From: Pseudomonadota bacterium
Lineage (GTDB): Bacteria > Pseudomonadota > Gammaproteobacteria > Steroidobacterales > Steroidobacteraceae
DNA: 64,000 nucleotides
NCBI GenBank assembly: GCA_025351005.1
Contig: JANXWS010000040.1
Coordinates: 62,001-126,000, forward strand
Reading direction: 5' to 3'
In this document: in pieces, positions 1 to 8,324 of the stretch
Layout: every line of letters starts with the position of its first letter
Position numbering within the stretch: the first letter of the stretch is position 1
Translations under genes and position numbers: made by a program
The notes under the pieces: model-generated
Told to the model about the DNA's origin: nothing
Databases searched by the model: none
What the model saw: only the letters and a program-made list of their open reading frames with translations

Positions 1-1112
1 TCCGTGAGCGCGCTCCGCGCGCGCGCGACCTCGGCGCGCCGGGCCCCGGCGTCGAACAGCGTGAGCGCGGCGGCCGGCCCGACGGCCCACAGTCGGTTTG
101 GCGCGGACAGCCAGTCGGCCGCGCCGCTGCTTTCAAAGCCGCCGGCTGCCGTCAGCGTCAGGCGCGGGAAGTAGGCCGCCCGTGCGACGCCGATCGCGGC
201 ATTGGCTGCGGCCGTGCGGCGCTCGGCGGCGGCGACGTCCGGGCGCCGCTCGACGAGCGTGGAGGGCACGGCAACCGGGATGTCCGGCAGCGGCGGCAGG
301 GTCGCAGCCGCCGGCATCGCCAGGCCCGGTGCCGGTTCACCGACGAGTCGCGCAATCGCGTGTTCGAGCAGCGCGCGGCGCGCCGCGACGTCCGTCAGCT
401 GCGCCGCGGCCGTATGGAGCTGCGTCTCGGCACGGGCGACGTCCAGTCCCGACGCGATGCCGCCGTCGTGGCGTGAACGCGCGAGGCCGAGCGCCTTCTG
501 GTACGCGGCGACCGTGTCCAGCAGCAGGCTCGTCTCCAGATCGAGACCGCGAAGCGTCAGATAGTCACCGGCGAGCTCCGCCTCGAGGCTGAGGCGCACC
601 GACGCGAGGTCGGCGGCTGACGCCTGGGCGCTCGCGCGACCGATCGTCGCCAGGTTGCGCATGCGGCCCCACAGGTCGAGCTCGTAGGACGCAGTGCCCG
701 CGGCGACATTGTCCCGGTACTCTGCCGGCTGCGCGGCCGAACGCAGCGGGCGGCCGTCGGACTGCCGGTTGCGGGTGGCGAATGCGCCGGCGCCGACCAG
801 CGGAAAGAGCCCGCTGTTCGCCTCGGCCGCGAGGGCGCGCGCTTCAGCGTAGCGTGCGGCCGCCGCGGCGAGGTCCGGGCTCGAGCGCTCCAGGCGCTCT
901 TCCAGAGCGTCGAGCGCTGGCTCGCCATAGAGTTCCCACCACGCTCCTCTCGGCAGCGCATCGGCCGGCGCCGCCTGCAGCCACTCGCCCATCGCGCCAT
1001 AGCTCGCGGGCGGCGCCACGACCGGCGGTCGATAGGGCGGCGCGAGCGCGCAGCCGCCGACGGCGGCGTATGCGGCGAGCGCCGGAAGCGCGGCCCTGTG
1101 CAAGCGGCTCAC
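1..1112 (-). CDS. RND efflux outer-membrane lipoprotein (NodT/OprM type), partial
   Basis: This is the outer-membrane channel of a tripartite RND pump; the 3' end lies beyond the left edge, leaving about 370 codons. The start is a GTG at 1110-1112 that overlaps the stop of the adaptor gene in a GTGA junction, so the two are translationally coupled. The N-terminus is a lipoprotein signal with the lipobox VGGC (Cys21). Two typical family segments are visible: SYELDLWGR before the first channel helix repeat, and VERRPDVAAAERR about 70 residues before the cut. The gene is last in the leftward order pump, adaptor, channel. Family and role are secure; the substrate cannot be read from the sequence. 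Confidence 0.9.
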   Translation of the reverse strand, partial: MSRLHRAALPALAAYAAVGGCALAPPYRPPVVAPPASYGAMGEWLQAAPADALPRGAWWELYGEPALDALEERLERSSPDLAAAAARYAEARALAAEANSGLFPLVGAGAFATRNRQSDGRPLRSAAQPAEYRDNVAAGTASYELDLWGRMRNLATIGRASAQASAADLASVRLSLEAELAGDYLTLRGLDLETSLLLDTVAAYQKALGLARSRHDGGIASGLDVARAETQLHTAAAQLTDVAARRALLEHAIARLVGEPAPGLAMPAAATLPPLPDIPVAVPSTLVERRPDVAAAERRTAAANAAIGVARAAYFPRLTLTAAGGFESSGAADWLSAPNRLWAVGPAAALTLFDAGARRAEVARARSALT

Positions 1113-2287
1113 GGCGGTGCGCCACTGGCCGGGGCCACGGCCAGTCGTACGGTATCGCCGTCGCTGAGGCTGTCCGGCGGGCTGTCGATCACCCGGTCGA
1201 GGGCGGTGATGCCGCCGACGACCTCGAGCTCCGTGCCGAAGTCGCGTCCGACGGTGATCGGGCGCAGCGCTACCTTGTTGTCCCGGCCGAGGACCGCGAC
1301 CCGGAGGCCGTCCTGGCGGAACACGACCGCGCTGACCGGCACCCGCAGCGGGCTCCCGCGGTCGTCGAGCGCGAAGCGCACTTCCACGTACGACCCCGGC
1401 AGCAGCAGGCCGCGCGAGTTGTCTGCCTCGAGCTGCACCAGCATCGTGCGGGAAGCCTCGTTGATCGCCTGCGATGAATTCGTGACCGTCGCGGGCACCG
1501 CCTCGTCCGGCCGCTCCGGCACGCGCAGCCGCGCGGCACCACCCCGGCGCAGGAGCGCGGAATAGGACTGCGGCACGTCGACGTAGATGCGCAGCTTCCG
1601 GGCGTCCGCGACCCGGAACAGCTCCTGGCCGTTGCTCGCGCCGGCGTTGATCAACGCGCCGATGTCCGTGCGGCGGGCCGTCACGACGCCGGCGAACGGC
1701 GCGACGATCGACTTGAACGACGCCGTGGCCCGCAGGCGCGCGACGTTCGCCTCGGCGGCGACGACGATCGCCTGCTTGGCTGCATGATCGCCGGCCTTCT
1801 CGTCCGCCTCCTGTCTCGACACCGAATCCGACTGCAGCATGCGCGCCCAGCGCGTTGCAGTCGTCTGCGCCAGCTGCTCGTTGGCCTGCGCCGTCGCGAG
1901 ATCGGCCTGCGCCTGCAGCAGCTGCTGGTCGAGCTCCGGCGTCTCGATCGTCGCCAGCACCTCGCCGGCCCTGACGCGAGCGCCGATGTCGACGTTCCAG
2001 CTCTTCAGGTAGCCGTTGACCCGCGCGTAGATCGGCGCGTCGATGAAGGCCCGTACGGTGCCGGGCAGCACGATCTCGCGCACCGCCGGAACCGCGTGCA
2101 GGGTCGCGAGGCTGACGGTCGGGATCGCCTGCTGCTCGGTCCAGTGCCGCACCGCCGCCTGCTCGTAAAGTCGCAGCCCGATGCCGCCGACCGCCGTCAC
2201 GAGCGCGACCAGGAGTGCGACACGGCCGATCACGCGCAGGCGGCCGCGCAGCACCGGGGTGATCGGCGCGCCGTCCGGGTCAGCCAT
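1109..2287 (-). CDS. RND efflux periplasmic adaptor (HlyD/MFP family)
   Basis: A 392-residue membrane-fusion protein that bridges the inner-membrane pump and the outer-membrane channel. A single N-terminal membrane anchor lies at about residues 21-40, with no lipobox. A biotinyl-lipoyl-like half (ARVRAGEVLATIETPELDQQ) precedes a coiled-coil hairpin rich in Ala, Gln and Glu, and the second lipoyl half (IVAPFAGVVTARRTDIGALI) follows. The C-terminal beta-barrel and membrane-proximal domain is intact. The ATG start lies 12 bp after the pump gene, and the stop overlaps the channel gene start by 4 bp, so the three genes form one operon. Confidence 0.93.
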   Translation of the reverse strand: MADPDGAPITPVLRGRLRVIGRVALLVALVTAVGGIGLRLYEQAAVRHWTEQQAIPTVSLATLHAVPAVREIVLPGTVRAFIDAPIYARVNGYLKSWNVDIGARVRAGEVLATIETPELDQQLLQAQADLATAQANEQLAQTTATRWARMLQSDSVSRQEADEKAGDHAAKQAIVVAAEANVARLRATASFKSIVAPFAGVVTARRTDIGALINAGASNGQELFRVADARKLRIYVDVPQSYSALLRRGGAARLRVPERPDEAVPATVTNSSQAINEASRTMLVQLEADNSRGLLLPGSYVEVRFALDDRGSPLRVPVSAVVFRQDGLRVAVLGRDNKVALRPITVGRDFGTELEVVGGITALDRVIDSPPDSLSDGDTVRLAVAPASGAPP

Positions 2288-2299
2288 GGTGAGCCCCCG

Positions 2300-5200
2300 T
2301 CACGACCGGGATGCCGCCGGCGCTTCGGGACCGGGCACGATCGATCCGGAACGAGGCGGCACGTCCGGCCCGGGCGCGGCGGCCGATCGCTGCGGCCGCG
2401 AGTGCGCGATGCCGAACACGACCGGCACGACGAACAGCGTCGCGACCGTCGCGAACGCGAGGCCGCCGATGACGGCGCGGCCGAGGGGCGCGTTCTGCTC
2501 GCCGCCCTCGCCGAGCGCGAACGCCATCGGCGTCATGCCGATCATCATCGCGAGCGCCGTCATCAGCACCGGCCTGAAGCGGACGAAGCCTGCCTCGAGG
2601 CCGGCGGTGACCGCATCGGCACCGGCGGCGAGCCGCTCGCGGGCGAAGCTGACGACCAGGATGCTGTTCGCGGTCGCGACTCCCATGCACATGATCGCGC
2701 CGGTCAGTGCCGGCACCGACAGCGTCGTGTGGGTCGCGAACAGCATCCAGACGATGCCGGCGAGCGCCGCCGGCAGCGCGCCGACGACGATCGCCGGATC
2801 GATCCACGACTGGAAGTTGACCGTGATCAGCAAGTAGATGAGCACGATCGCACCGAGGATCCCCCACAGCAGGCCGGCGTAGGACGTGTACATCGTCTCC
2901 ACCTGGCCGCGCAGCGCCACCGCCGAGCCCTTCGGCACGTCGCCGGCGCTGGCCGCGAGGATGCGCTCGATGTCCTGCGATACGGCGCCAAGGTCGCGCC
3001 CCTGGGCGGCGGCGAAGATGTCGAAGGTGGGCTGCACGTCGTAGTGCGACACCACGCCCTCGCCCTGCGTTCGGGTGAACGTCGCGAGCCCGCCGAGGAC
3101 CTGCGCCGTCGTGCCGGTACCGCCGCTTACCGGAATGGTGCCCAGCGCCGCGAGACTGTCGATCCGGTATTGCGGCGTCTGCACGACGACCGGATAGGAG
3201 ACGTGGTTGTTCGGGTTCACCCAGAAGCTCGGCGCCGTCTGGGCGCTGCCCGACAGCGACACGAGGACGCTGGCGGCCACGTCCCGCTCGGTGAAGCCGA
3301 GCTCCTGCGCGCGCGTCCGGTCAACGATGACCCGCAGCTCCGGCTGATTGACCGGCTGCTGGATGCGCGCGTCCGTGACGCCCGAGACGTGCCGGAGCCG
3401 CTCGAGCAGCGCGACCGCGTAGGCGCGGTTCGCGTCGCGCTTGAAGCCGATCACCTTGACGTCGATCGGCGCCGGCAGGCCGAAGTTGAGGATCTGCGTC
3501 ACGATGTCGGCCGGCAGGAATGCGAACGTTGCCGCCGGAAACGCCCGCGGCAGCCTTTCTCTCAGCAGCCGCACGTAGTCCGCGGTGGCGCGGTGCCCCG
3601 GCCTGAGGTTGATCAGGATGTCGGCATCGGCCGGGCCGATCGGCGCCGAGTTGCTGTAGGTGATGTTGATGCCGCTGACCGGCAGTCCGATGTTGTCGAC
3701 CACGCCGCCGAGATCGCGCGGCGGAATCAGGTAGCGCACCAGGCCCTCGATCTGGTCGCACAGGCGCGCGGTTTCCTCGATGCGGGTGCCGGTCTGGGCC
3801 CGGACCTGCATCTTGATCTGGCCGGCGTCCACCGATGGGAAGAAGTCGGCGCCGAGGAACGGTACGAGCACGAAGGACGCGCCGACGATGCCGCCGGCGC
3901 CGAGCAGGAAGCCGCGCCGGTGCATCGTGGCCAGTCGCAACAGGTCGAAGTAGCCCTTGCGGGCAGCCGCGAAGCGGCGCTCGAATTCCTGCTGGAACCG
4001 CACCAGTGGGCCGGACCAGCCGGACTGGCGCGCGCCCGGCGCATGCAAGGCCATCACGTACTGCGTATGGCCTGAGGCATGCGGGTGGACGCTCGAATGC
4101 GGCCGCAACAGGTACTTGGCGAGCGTCGGCACCAACGTGCGCGACAGCAGGAACGACGCCACCAGCGCGAACACCACCGCCTCGGCGAGCGGCACGAACA
4201 GGTAACGCGCCACGCCCTGCAGGAAGAACATCGGCACGAATACGATGCAGATCGACAGCAGCGAGAACAGGGCCGGCACGATGATCTGGTTGCCGCCGTC
4301 GAGGATCGCGGTGGTGACGTCCTTGCCCTGCTCGAGGTGCCAGTTGATGTTCTCGATCGTGACCGTGGCGTCGTCGACGAGGATGCCGACGGCGAGCGCC
4401 AGCCCGCCCAACGTCATCACATTGATCGTCTCGCCGAGCGCCGACAGCCCGATGAGCGACGACAATATGGCGAGCGGTATCGAGACCGTGATGATCAGCG
4501 TCGAGCGCCAGCTGCCGAGGAACACCAGGATCATCAACGCCGTCAGGCACGCCGCCAGCACGGCCTCGGCGGCGACGCCCGTCACGGCCGCCTTGACGAA
4601 CACCGACTGGTCGCCGACCTGGTCGACGCGGAGTTCCGGCGGCGCGCCGGCCATGATCTTCGGTAGCAGCGCCTTGACATGGCTGATGATGTCGAGCGTC
4701 GATACCGCGCCGTTCTTCTGGATAGTCGTCAGCACCGCACGGTGCCCGTCGACGCGGACCAGGTTCTGTTGCGGCGAATAGCCGTCGCGGACGTGCGCGA
4801 CGTCGCGCAGATAGATCGTGGCGCCGTCGACCGCCTTGACCGGCAGGTCATTGAGATCCTCGAGCGCCGTCGGGCTCGCGTTCAGGCGCACGTTGTACTC
4901 AAACACGCCAACCTTGGCGGTACCGGCGGGCAGGATCAGGTTCTGGGCAAGGATTGCGTTGGTCACGTCGGCGGGCGACAGGTTCCTGGCGTGCAGGGCG
5001 TCTGGATCGAGGTCGACCATGACCTGGCGCGCCTTGCCCCCGTACGGCGAGGGGACCGTCGCGCCCTCGACTTCCGCGAGCTGCGGCCGGATGAAGTTGT
5101 TCGACAGGTCGAAGAGCTGTTGGTCCGACAGGGTCTGCGACGACAGCGCGAGCTGCAGGATCGGCACGCTCGAGGCGTTGTAGGAGAGGATCTGCGGCGG

Positions 5201-5575
5201 CGTGATGCCCGGGGGCAGACGCTTCAGCACCGTCTGCGCGACGGCAGTGACCTGCGCGATCGCGCCGTCGACCCGCACGTGCGGGTGGAAGAACACTTTC
5301 ACCACGCCGACGCCCGGCAGCGACTGCGACTCGATGTGATCGATGTCGTTGACCGTCGTCGTGACCGACCGCTCGAAGTAGGTGATGATCCGGTCGGAGA
5401 TTTCGGCTGGCGGCAGACCGTTGTAGGTCCACACGACGCTGACCACCGGGAGCTTGATGTCCGGAAAGATGTCGACCGGCGTCCTGAGGATCGCGAGCGG
5501 CCCGAACAGCAGGATCGCGATCGCCAGCACGAAGAATGTGTAGGGCCTGCCGAGCGCAAGCCGGATGATCCACAT
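2300..5575 (-). CDS. RND efflux pump, inner-membrane permease
   Basis: A 1091-residue proton-driven RND transporter of normal family length. TM1 is at about residues 10-30, a large periplasmic loop runs to about 335, then a TM2-6 block, a second periplasmic loop and the TM8-12 block. The proton-relay aspartates are in GILVDDATVTIENI at 401-402. This TM4 motif departs from the usual VDDAIVVVENV of drug pumps, so the protein is a diverged RND branch and drug export should not be assumed. The HME-type metal-pump TM4 signature is not evident either. It is the first gene of the pump operon and lies downstream of a two-component system on the same strand, which probably controls it. Confidence 0.93.
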   Translation of the reverse strand: MWIIRLALGRPYTFFVLAIAILLFGPLAILRTPVDIFPDIKLPVVSVVWTYNGLPPAEISDRIITYFERSVTTTVNDIDHIESQSLPGVGVVKVFFHPHVRVDGAIAQVTAVAQTVLKRLPPGITPPQILSYNASSVPILQLALSSQTLSDQQLFDLSNNFIRPQLAEVEGATVPSPYGGKARQVMVDLDPDALHARNLSPADVTNAILAQNLILPAGTAKVGVFEYNVRLNASPTALEDLNDLPVKAVDGATIYLRDVAHVRDGYSPQQNLVRVDGHRAVLTTIQKNGAVSTLDIISHVKALLPKIMAGAPPELRVDQVGDQSVFVKAAVTGVAAEAVLAACLTALMILVFLGSWRSTLIITVSIPLAILSSLIGLSALGETINVMTLGGLALAVGILVDDATVTIENINWHLEQGKDVTTAILDGGNQIIVPALFSLLSICIVFVPMFFLQGVARYLFVPLAEAVVFALVASFLLSRTLVPTLAKYLLRPHSSVHPHASGHTQYVMALHAPGARQSGWSGPLVRFQQEFERRFAAARKGYFDLLRLATMHRRGFLLGAGGIVGASFVLVPFLGADFFPSVDAGQIKMQVRAQTGTRIEETARLCDQIEGLVRYLIPPRDLGGVVDNIGLPVSGINITYSNSAPIGPADADILINLRPGHRATADYVRLLRERLPRAFPAATFAFLPADIVTQILNFGLPAPIDVKVIGFKRDANRAYAVALLERLRHVSGVTDARIQQPVNQPELRVIVDRTRAQELGFTERDVAASVLVSLSGSAQTAPSFWVNPNNHVSYPVVVQTPQYRIDSLAALGTIPVSGGTGTTAQVLGGLATFTRTQGEGVVSHYDVQPTFDIFAAAQGRDLGAVSQDIERILAASAGDVPKGSAVALRGQVETMYTSYAGLLWGILGAIVLIYLLITVNFQSWIDPAIVVGALPAALAGIVWMLFATHTTLSVPALTGAIMCMGVATANSILVVSFARERLAAGADAVTAGLEAGFVRFRPVLMTALAMMIGMTPMAFALGEGGEQNAPLGRAVIGGLAFATVATLFVVPVVFGIAHSRPQRSAAAPGPDVPPRSGSIVPGPEAPAASRS

Positions 5576-5927
5576 TCAGGCGTCCCTCGGTCGCGCATCG
5601 GGCCGCTGCCCGACGCGGGCCGCGCCGTCAGCGGCGGGCTCGGTGGCCGCCCGGCCGGACCGACCGCCGGCCGAATCCAAAGGTTCGGCGCGCCGGTTCG
5701 CCGACGCGCAACAAGCAGCCTCCGCCGCGTACTCTTGCGGGCGCGGGCTCACCGGCCGTCTGGATGGCGTCTCGTGGGGGGACACCGGGTGCGACTATGG
5801 GGCTCGGCGGCCCTTTCGTCGGCACCGGGCGTTTGCTCACCGTGTCCTGCCGGCACTACGGAAACGGTCTGTTACAGTTCTTCATGGCCGCGGTCGTGAT
5901 CGCGGTCCCGACCGGCACCGGATTGGG
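5576..5927. other. Intergenic region upstream of RND operon, likely promoter
   Basis: This 352-bp gap separates the histidine kinase gene from the RND operon, with both sides on the minus strand. No credible coding sequence was seen. It must hold the pump promoter unless the whole set is one transcript. The only lower-GC pocket is near 5855-5885 and contains the small palindrome CTGTTACAG (5869-5877), a possible half of a response-regulator site. No second copy was found, so no operator is claimed. Confidence 0.4.
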
Positions 5928-7271
5928 CTACGCCGGGGGCGCTTCCGGCAGCGTGATGCGAACGATGAGGCCGGTCGGCAACGCGTCCTGCAACTCGATT
6001 GATCCGCCGTGCGAGAGCACGATCGAGCGGGCGATGGACAGCCCGAGGCCCATGCCCTGGCTGTCGCGGTCGCGCGCCGCAGCCGATCGGTAGAACGGCT
6101 CGAACACCTTCTCCTTCTCATCGGCAGGAATGCCGGGGCCCGCGTCCTCAATCTCGACGAGGTAGCCGGATATGGCGTGACCACTCAGACGCACGCGCGT
6201 CCGGCCGCCGTACTTGGCCGCATTGGCGACGACGTTCGTCAGGGCACGCATCAGGGCCTGTGGCTTGCAGCGATAGCGGCTGCGCGGCGGTCCCTGGTAC
6301 GTCACCTCGCCGCCGACGTCCGCGACCAGGTCGCAGACTGTCTGCAGCGCGAGGTCCAGGTCGACGCTCTCGGAGCTCTCCGCGTCGTCGACGCCACGCA
6401 CGAACGACAGCGTCGACGCCAGCATCGCCTCCATCGCGTCGATGTCCGCCAGCATCCTCGGCGCCTCGTCCTCGATCCGGCCGGTCTCGATCCGCAGGCG
6501 AAGCCGCGTCAGCGGCGTGCGCAGGTCGTGACTGATCGCACCCAGCATCAGCGTGCGATCCATCAGCAGCCTCTGCAGGCGCACCTGCATCTGGTTGAAG
6601 GCCCGGATGGCGCGTTTCAGCTGCGCCGGTCCCTGCGCCGGGAATGGCGGCGCCTGCACGTCGAGGCCGACGCGCTCGGCGGCATGCGCGAAACGCATCA
6701 GCGGCGCGTTGACGGTCCAGGTGAGCCATGCCCACAGCCCGGACAGCACGAACACGAAAAAAGACACGATCGCCGCCTGCTCGACGTATCCCAGCCGATG
6801 CTCGTCGCCGACCGGCGCGACGACCGACAGCAGGCCGCCGCCGCGCAGGCGAATCTCGATGCGCCGCATCTCGAGCGGTGCGACACCCCCCAGCGCGACG
6901 ACGCGCACGTCCGCCGGGGGCTTGCCGAGCTTGACGGCCAACTGCCGCTGCAGGTCCGCGTCGAGCGCCTCGCCGTTCTTCGTCGCCGCCGCGATCTCCC
7001 GGTCCGGACCGAAGCGGACCTGGAAGCGGGGGTCATCGAGCCGTCGCGCGAACGCGGCCCGTTGGTCGTTGCTCGCGGCCTCGAGCAGCCGCACGGTGAC
7101 GTCGAGTTTCCCAATCGCCTCCTGCGGGCGCAGTTCGAGCTGCCACGCCGGCAGCAGCACGACGTACAGCATGGCTGCGAGCGCCTGCGACAGCGCGAGG
7201 CCGAGCAGCACGATGCCGGCCACCTGTCCGCGAAAACCCGCCGGCAGCAGACGCGCGGGCGAGAACTTCAC
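5928..7271 (-). CDS. Two-component sensor histidine kinase
   Basis: A 447-residue membrane kinase that would phosphorylate the OmpR-type regulator encoded just upstream. TM1 is at about residues 17-40, a periplasmic sensor loop of about 125 residues follows, TM2 is at about 165-187, then a HAMP linker. The phosphoacceptor H-box ISHDLRTPLTRLRLR places the His at 248. The ATPase domain has the N-box (NVVANAAKYGG, about 346), G1 (EDAGPGIP) and G2 (GMGLGLSIA). The start is GTG at 7269-7271, overlapping the regulator stop by 4 bp. Overall form resembles EnvZ/QseC-type kinases with a small loop. The signal is unknown; location suggests control of the adjacent RND pump. Confidence 0.92.
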   Translation of the reverse strand: MKFSPARLLPAGFRGQVAGIVLLGLALSQALAAMLYVVLLPAWQLELRPQEAIGKLDVTVRLLEAASNDQRAAFARRLDDPRFQVRFGPDREIAAATKNGEALDADLQRQLAVKLGKPPADVRVVALGGVAPLEMRRIEIRLRGGGLLSVVAPVGDEHRLGYVEQAAIVSFFVFVLSGLWAWLTWTVNAPLMRFAHAAERVGLDVQAPPFPAQGPAQLKRAIRAFNQMQVRLQRLLMDRTLMLGAISHDLRTPLTRLRLRIETGRIEDEAPRMLADIDAMEAMLASTLSFVRGVDDAESSESVDLDLALQTVCDLVADVGGEVTYQGPPRSRYRCKPQALMRALTNVVANAAKYGGRTRVRLSGHAISGYLVEIEDAGPGIPADEKEKVFEPFYRSAAARDRDSQGMGLGLSIARSIVLSHGGSIELQDALPTGLIVRITLPEAPPA

Positions 7272-7987
7272 TCGGACCGGACTTCGGAGGTAAAGATGTA
7301 GCCGCCCGCGCGCACCGTCTGGATCAGCGCGGGGTCACGCGGGTTGTCCTCTATCTTCCGCCGCAGGCGACTCACCTGGATGTCGATGCTGCGATCGAAC
7401 GGTGCCTGCGCCCGCCCGCGCGTCAGGTCCAGCAGCTGATCGCGGGTCAGGATCCGGTTGGGGTGTTCGCAGAACGCGACCAGCAATTCGAACTCGGCGC
7501 CGGTGAGTGGTACGCGGGTGCCATCCGCGGCAAGCAGGCGGCGCGACCCCAGGTTCAGCAGCCACCCGGCGAAGCGCAGCAGCGACGGACGCCCGGATGG
7601 CGATGCGGACGGCAGCGCTTGCGTGCGCCTCAATATCGCCTTGATGCGCGCGACCAGCTCTGGCGTGCTGAAGGGCTTGGTCAGGTAGTCATCGGCACCG
7701 ATTTCGAGCCCGACGACGCGCTCGATCTCGCTGCCGCGGGCCGTCAGCATGATGATCGGCACGTCGCTCCCCGCGCGCAGGCGCCTGCAGAGGCTCAACC
7801 CGTCCTCGCCCGGCAGCATGACGTCGAGGATCAGGAGGTCGATGCGACTGACCGCGAGCGCACGGTCCATCTCGCGGCCGTCGCGGGCCGTGCTGACCCG
7901 GAAGCCGTTGCTGCGGAGAAAATCGGCGACCATGCTCCGGATGTCGGGGTCGTCCTCCACGAACAGGATATGCGCGGCAAGGTCCAT
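7268..7987 (-). CDS. OmpR-family response regulator
   Basis: A 239-residue regulator with an N-terminal receiver domain and a C-terminal winged-helix DNA-binding domain. The acidic pocket is EDD near residues 11-13, the phosphorylated Asp is D55 in LILDVMLPGED, and the conserved Lys is in DYLTKPF. The winged-helix part contains LTGAEFELLVAF and SRLRRKIEDNP, typical of OmpR/PhoB. I chose the ATG at 7985-7987; a TTG eight codons upstream would give a poorer N-terminus. It overlaps the kinase gene start by 4 bp. Kinase and RND operon follow on the same strand, so the pump is the likely target. Confidence 0.92.
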   Translation of the reverse strand: MDLAAHILFVEDDPDIRSMVADFLRSNGFRVSTARDGREMDRALAVSRIDLLILDVMLPGEDGLSLCRRLRAGSDVPIIMLTARGSEIERVVGLEIGADDYLTKPFSTPELVARIKAILRRTQALPSASPSGRPSLLRFAGWLLNLGSRRLLAADGTRVPLTGAEFELLVAFCEHPNRILTRDQLLDLTRGRAQAPFDRSIDIQVSRLRRKIEDNPRDPALIQTVRAGGYIFTSEVRSE

Positions 7988-8324
7988 AGGTAGTCCAGCG
8001 GCAACGGACAATTGCTCGGTCCCGGCACCTGGTCACGACGGCCGACCCGGAGCGTGGCACCGACGGTCGTCGCTTCGCGCGACGTCTCGTCCGCGACCCG
8101 GCGCCGAAGCCCGGACGATCCGATTGTGGCAGACGGGCGGCGGGCCATTGTATCGGCCGGTAGAAAATCGCGCGGTCGACGCGGGTCGTCGGCAGCGGGC
8201 CGTACCGGGGAGGGGCCTGCGAGCCGCCCGCGCCCTCCGGCACGGCGCCCCGGCAGGCCTGCCGCGGACGGCCGGCGCGGGACGTGTGTAAGATGCCGGT
8301 TCGCCGCACGACGCAGGATCAGGG
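7988..8324. other. Divergent intergenic region, regulator / M49-like peptidase
   Basis: This 337-bp gap lies between two divergently read genes and has no plausible ORF. For the rightward gene, TAAGAT at 8288-8293, preceded by TG (extended minus-10 form), is the best promoter element. For the leftward gene, ATTGTA at 8147-8152 (TACAAT on the minus strand) is a candidate minus-10. No clear minus-35 boxes or inverted repeats were found. Confidence 0.35.

Noticed and set aside
1784-4075. A 763-codon open frame antisense to the RND adaptor and pump
   Set aside because: High-GC shadow frame; the minus-strand genes have complete family motifs.
5869-5877. Response-regulator operator CTGTTACAG
   Set aside because: A single short palindrome without a second phased copy is not enough to call a site.
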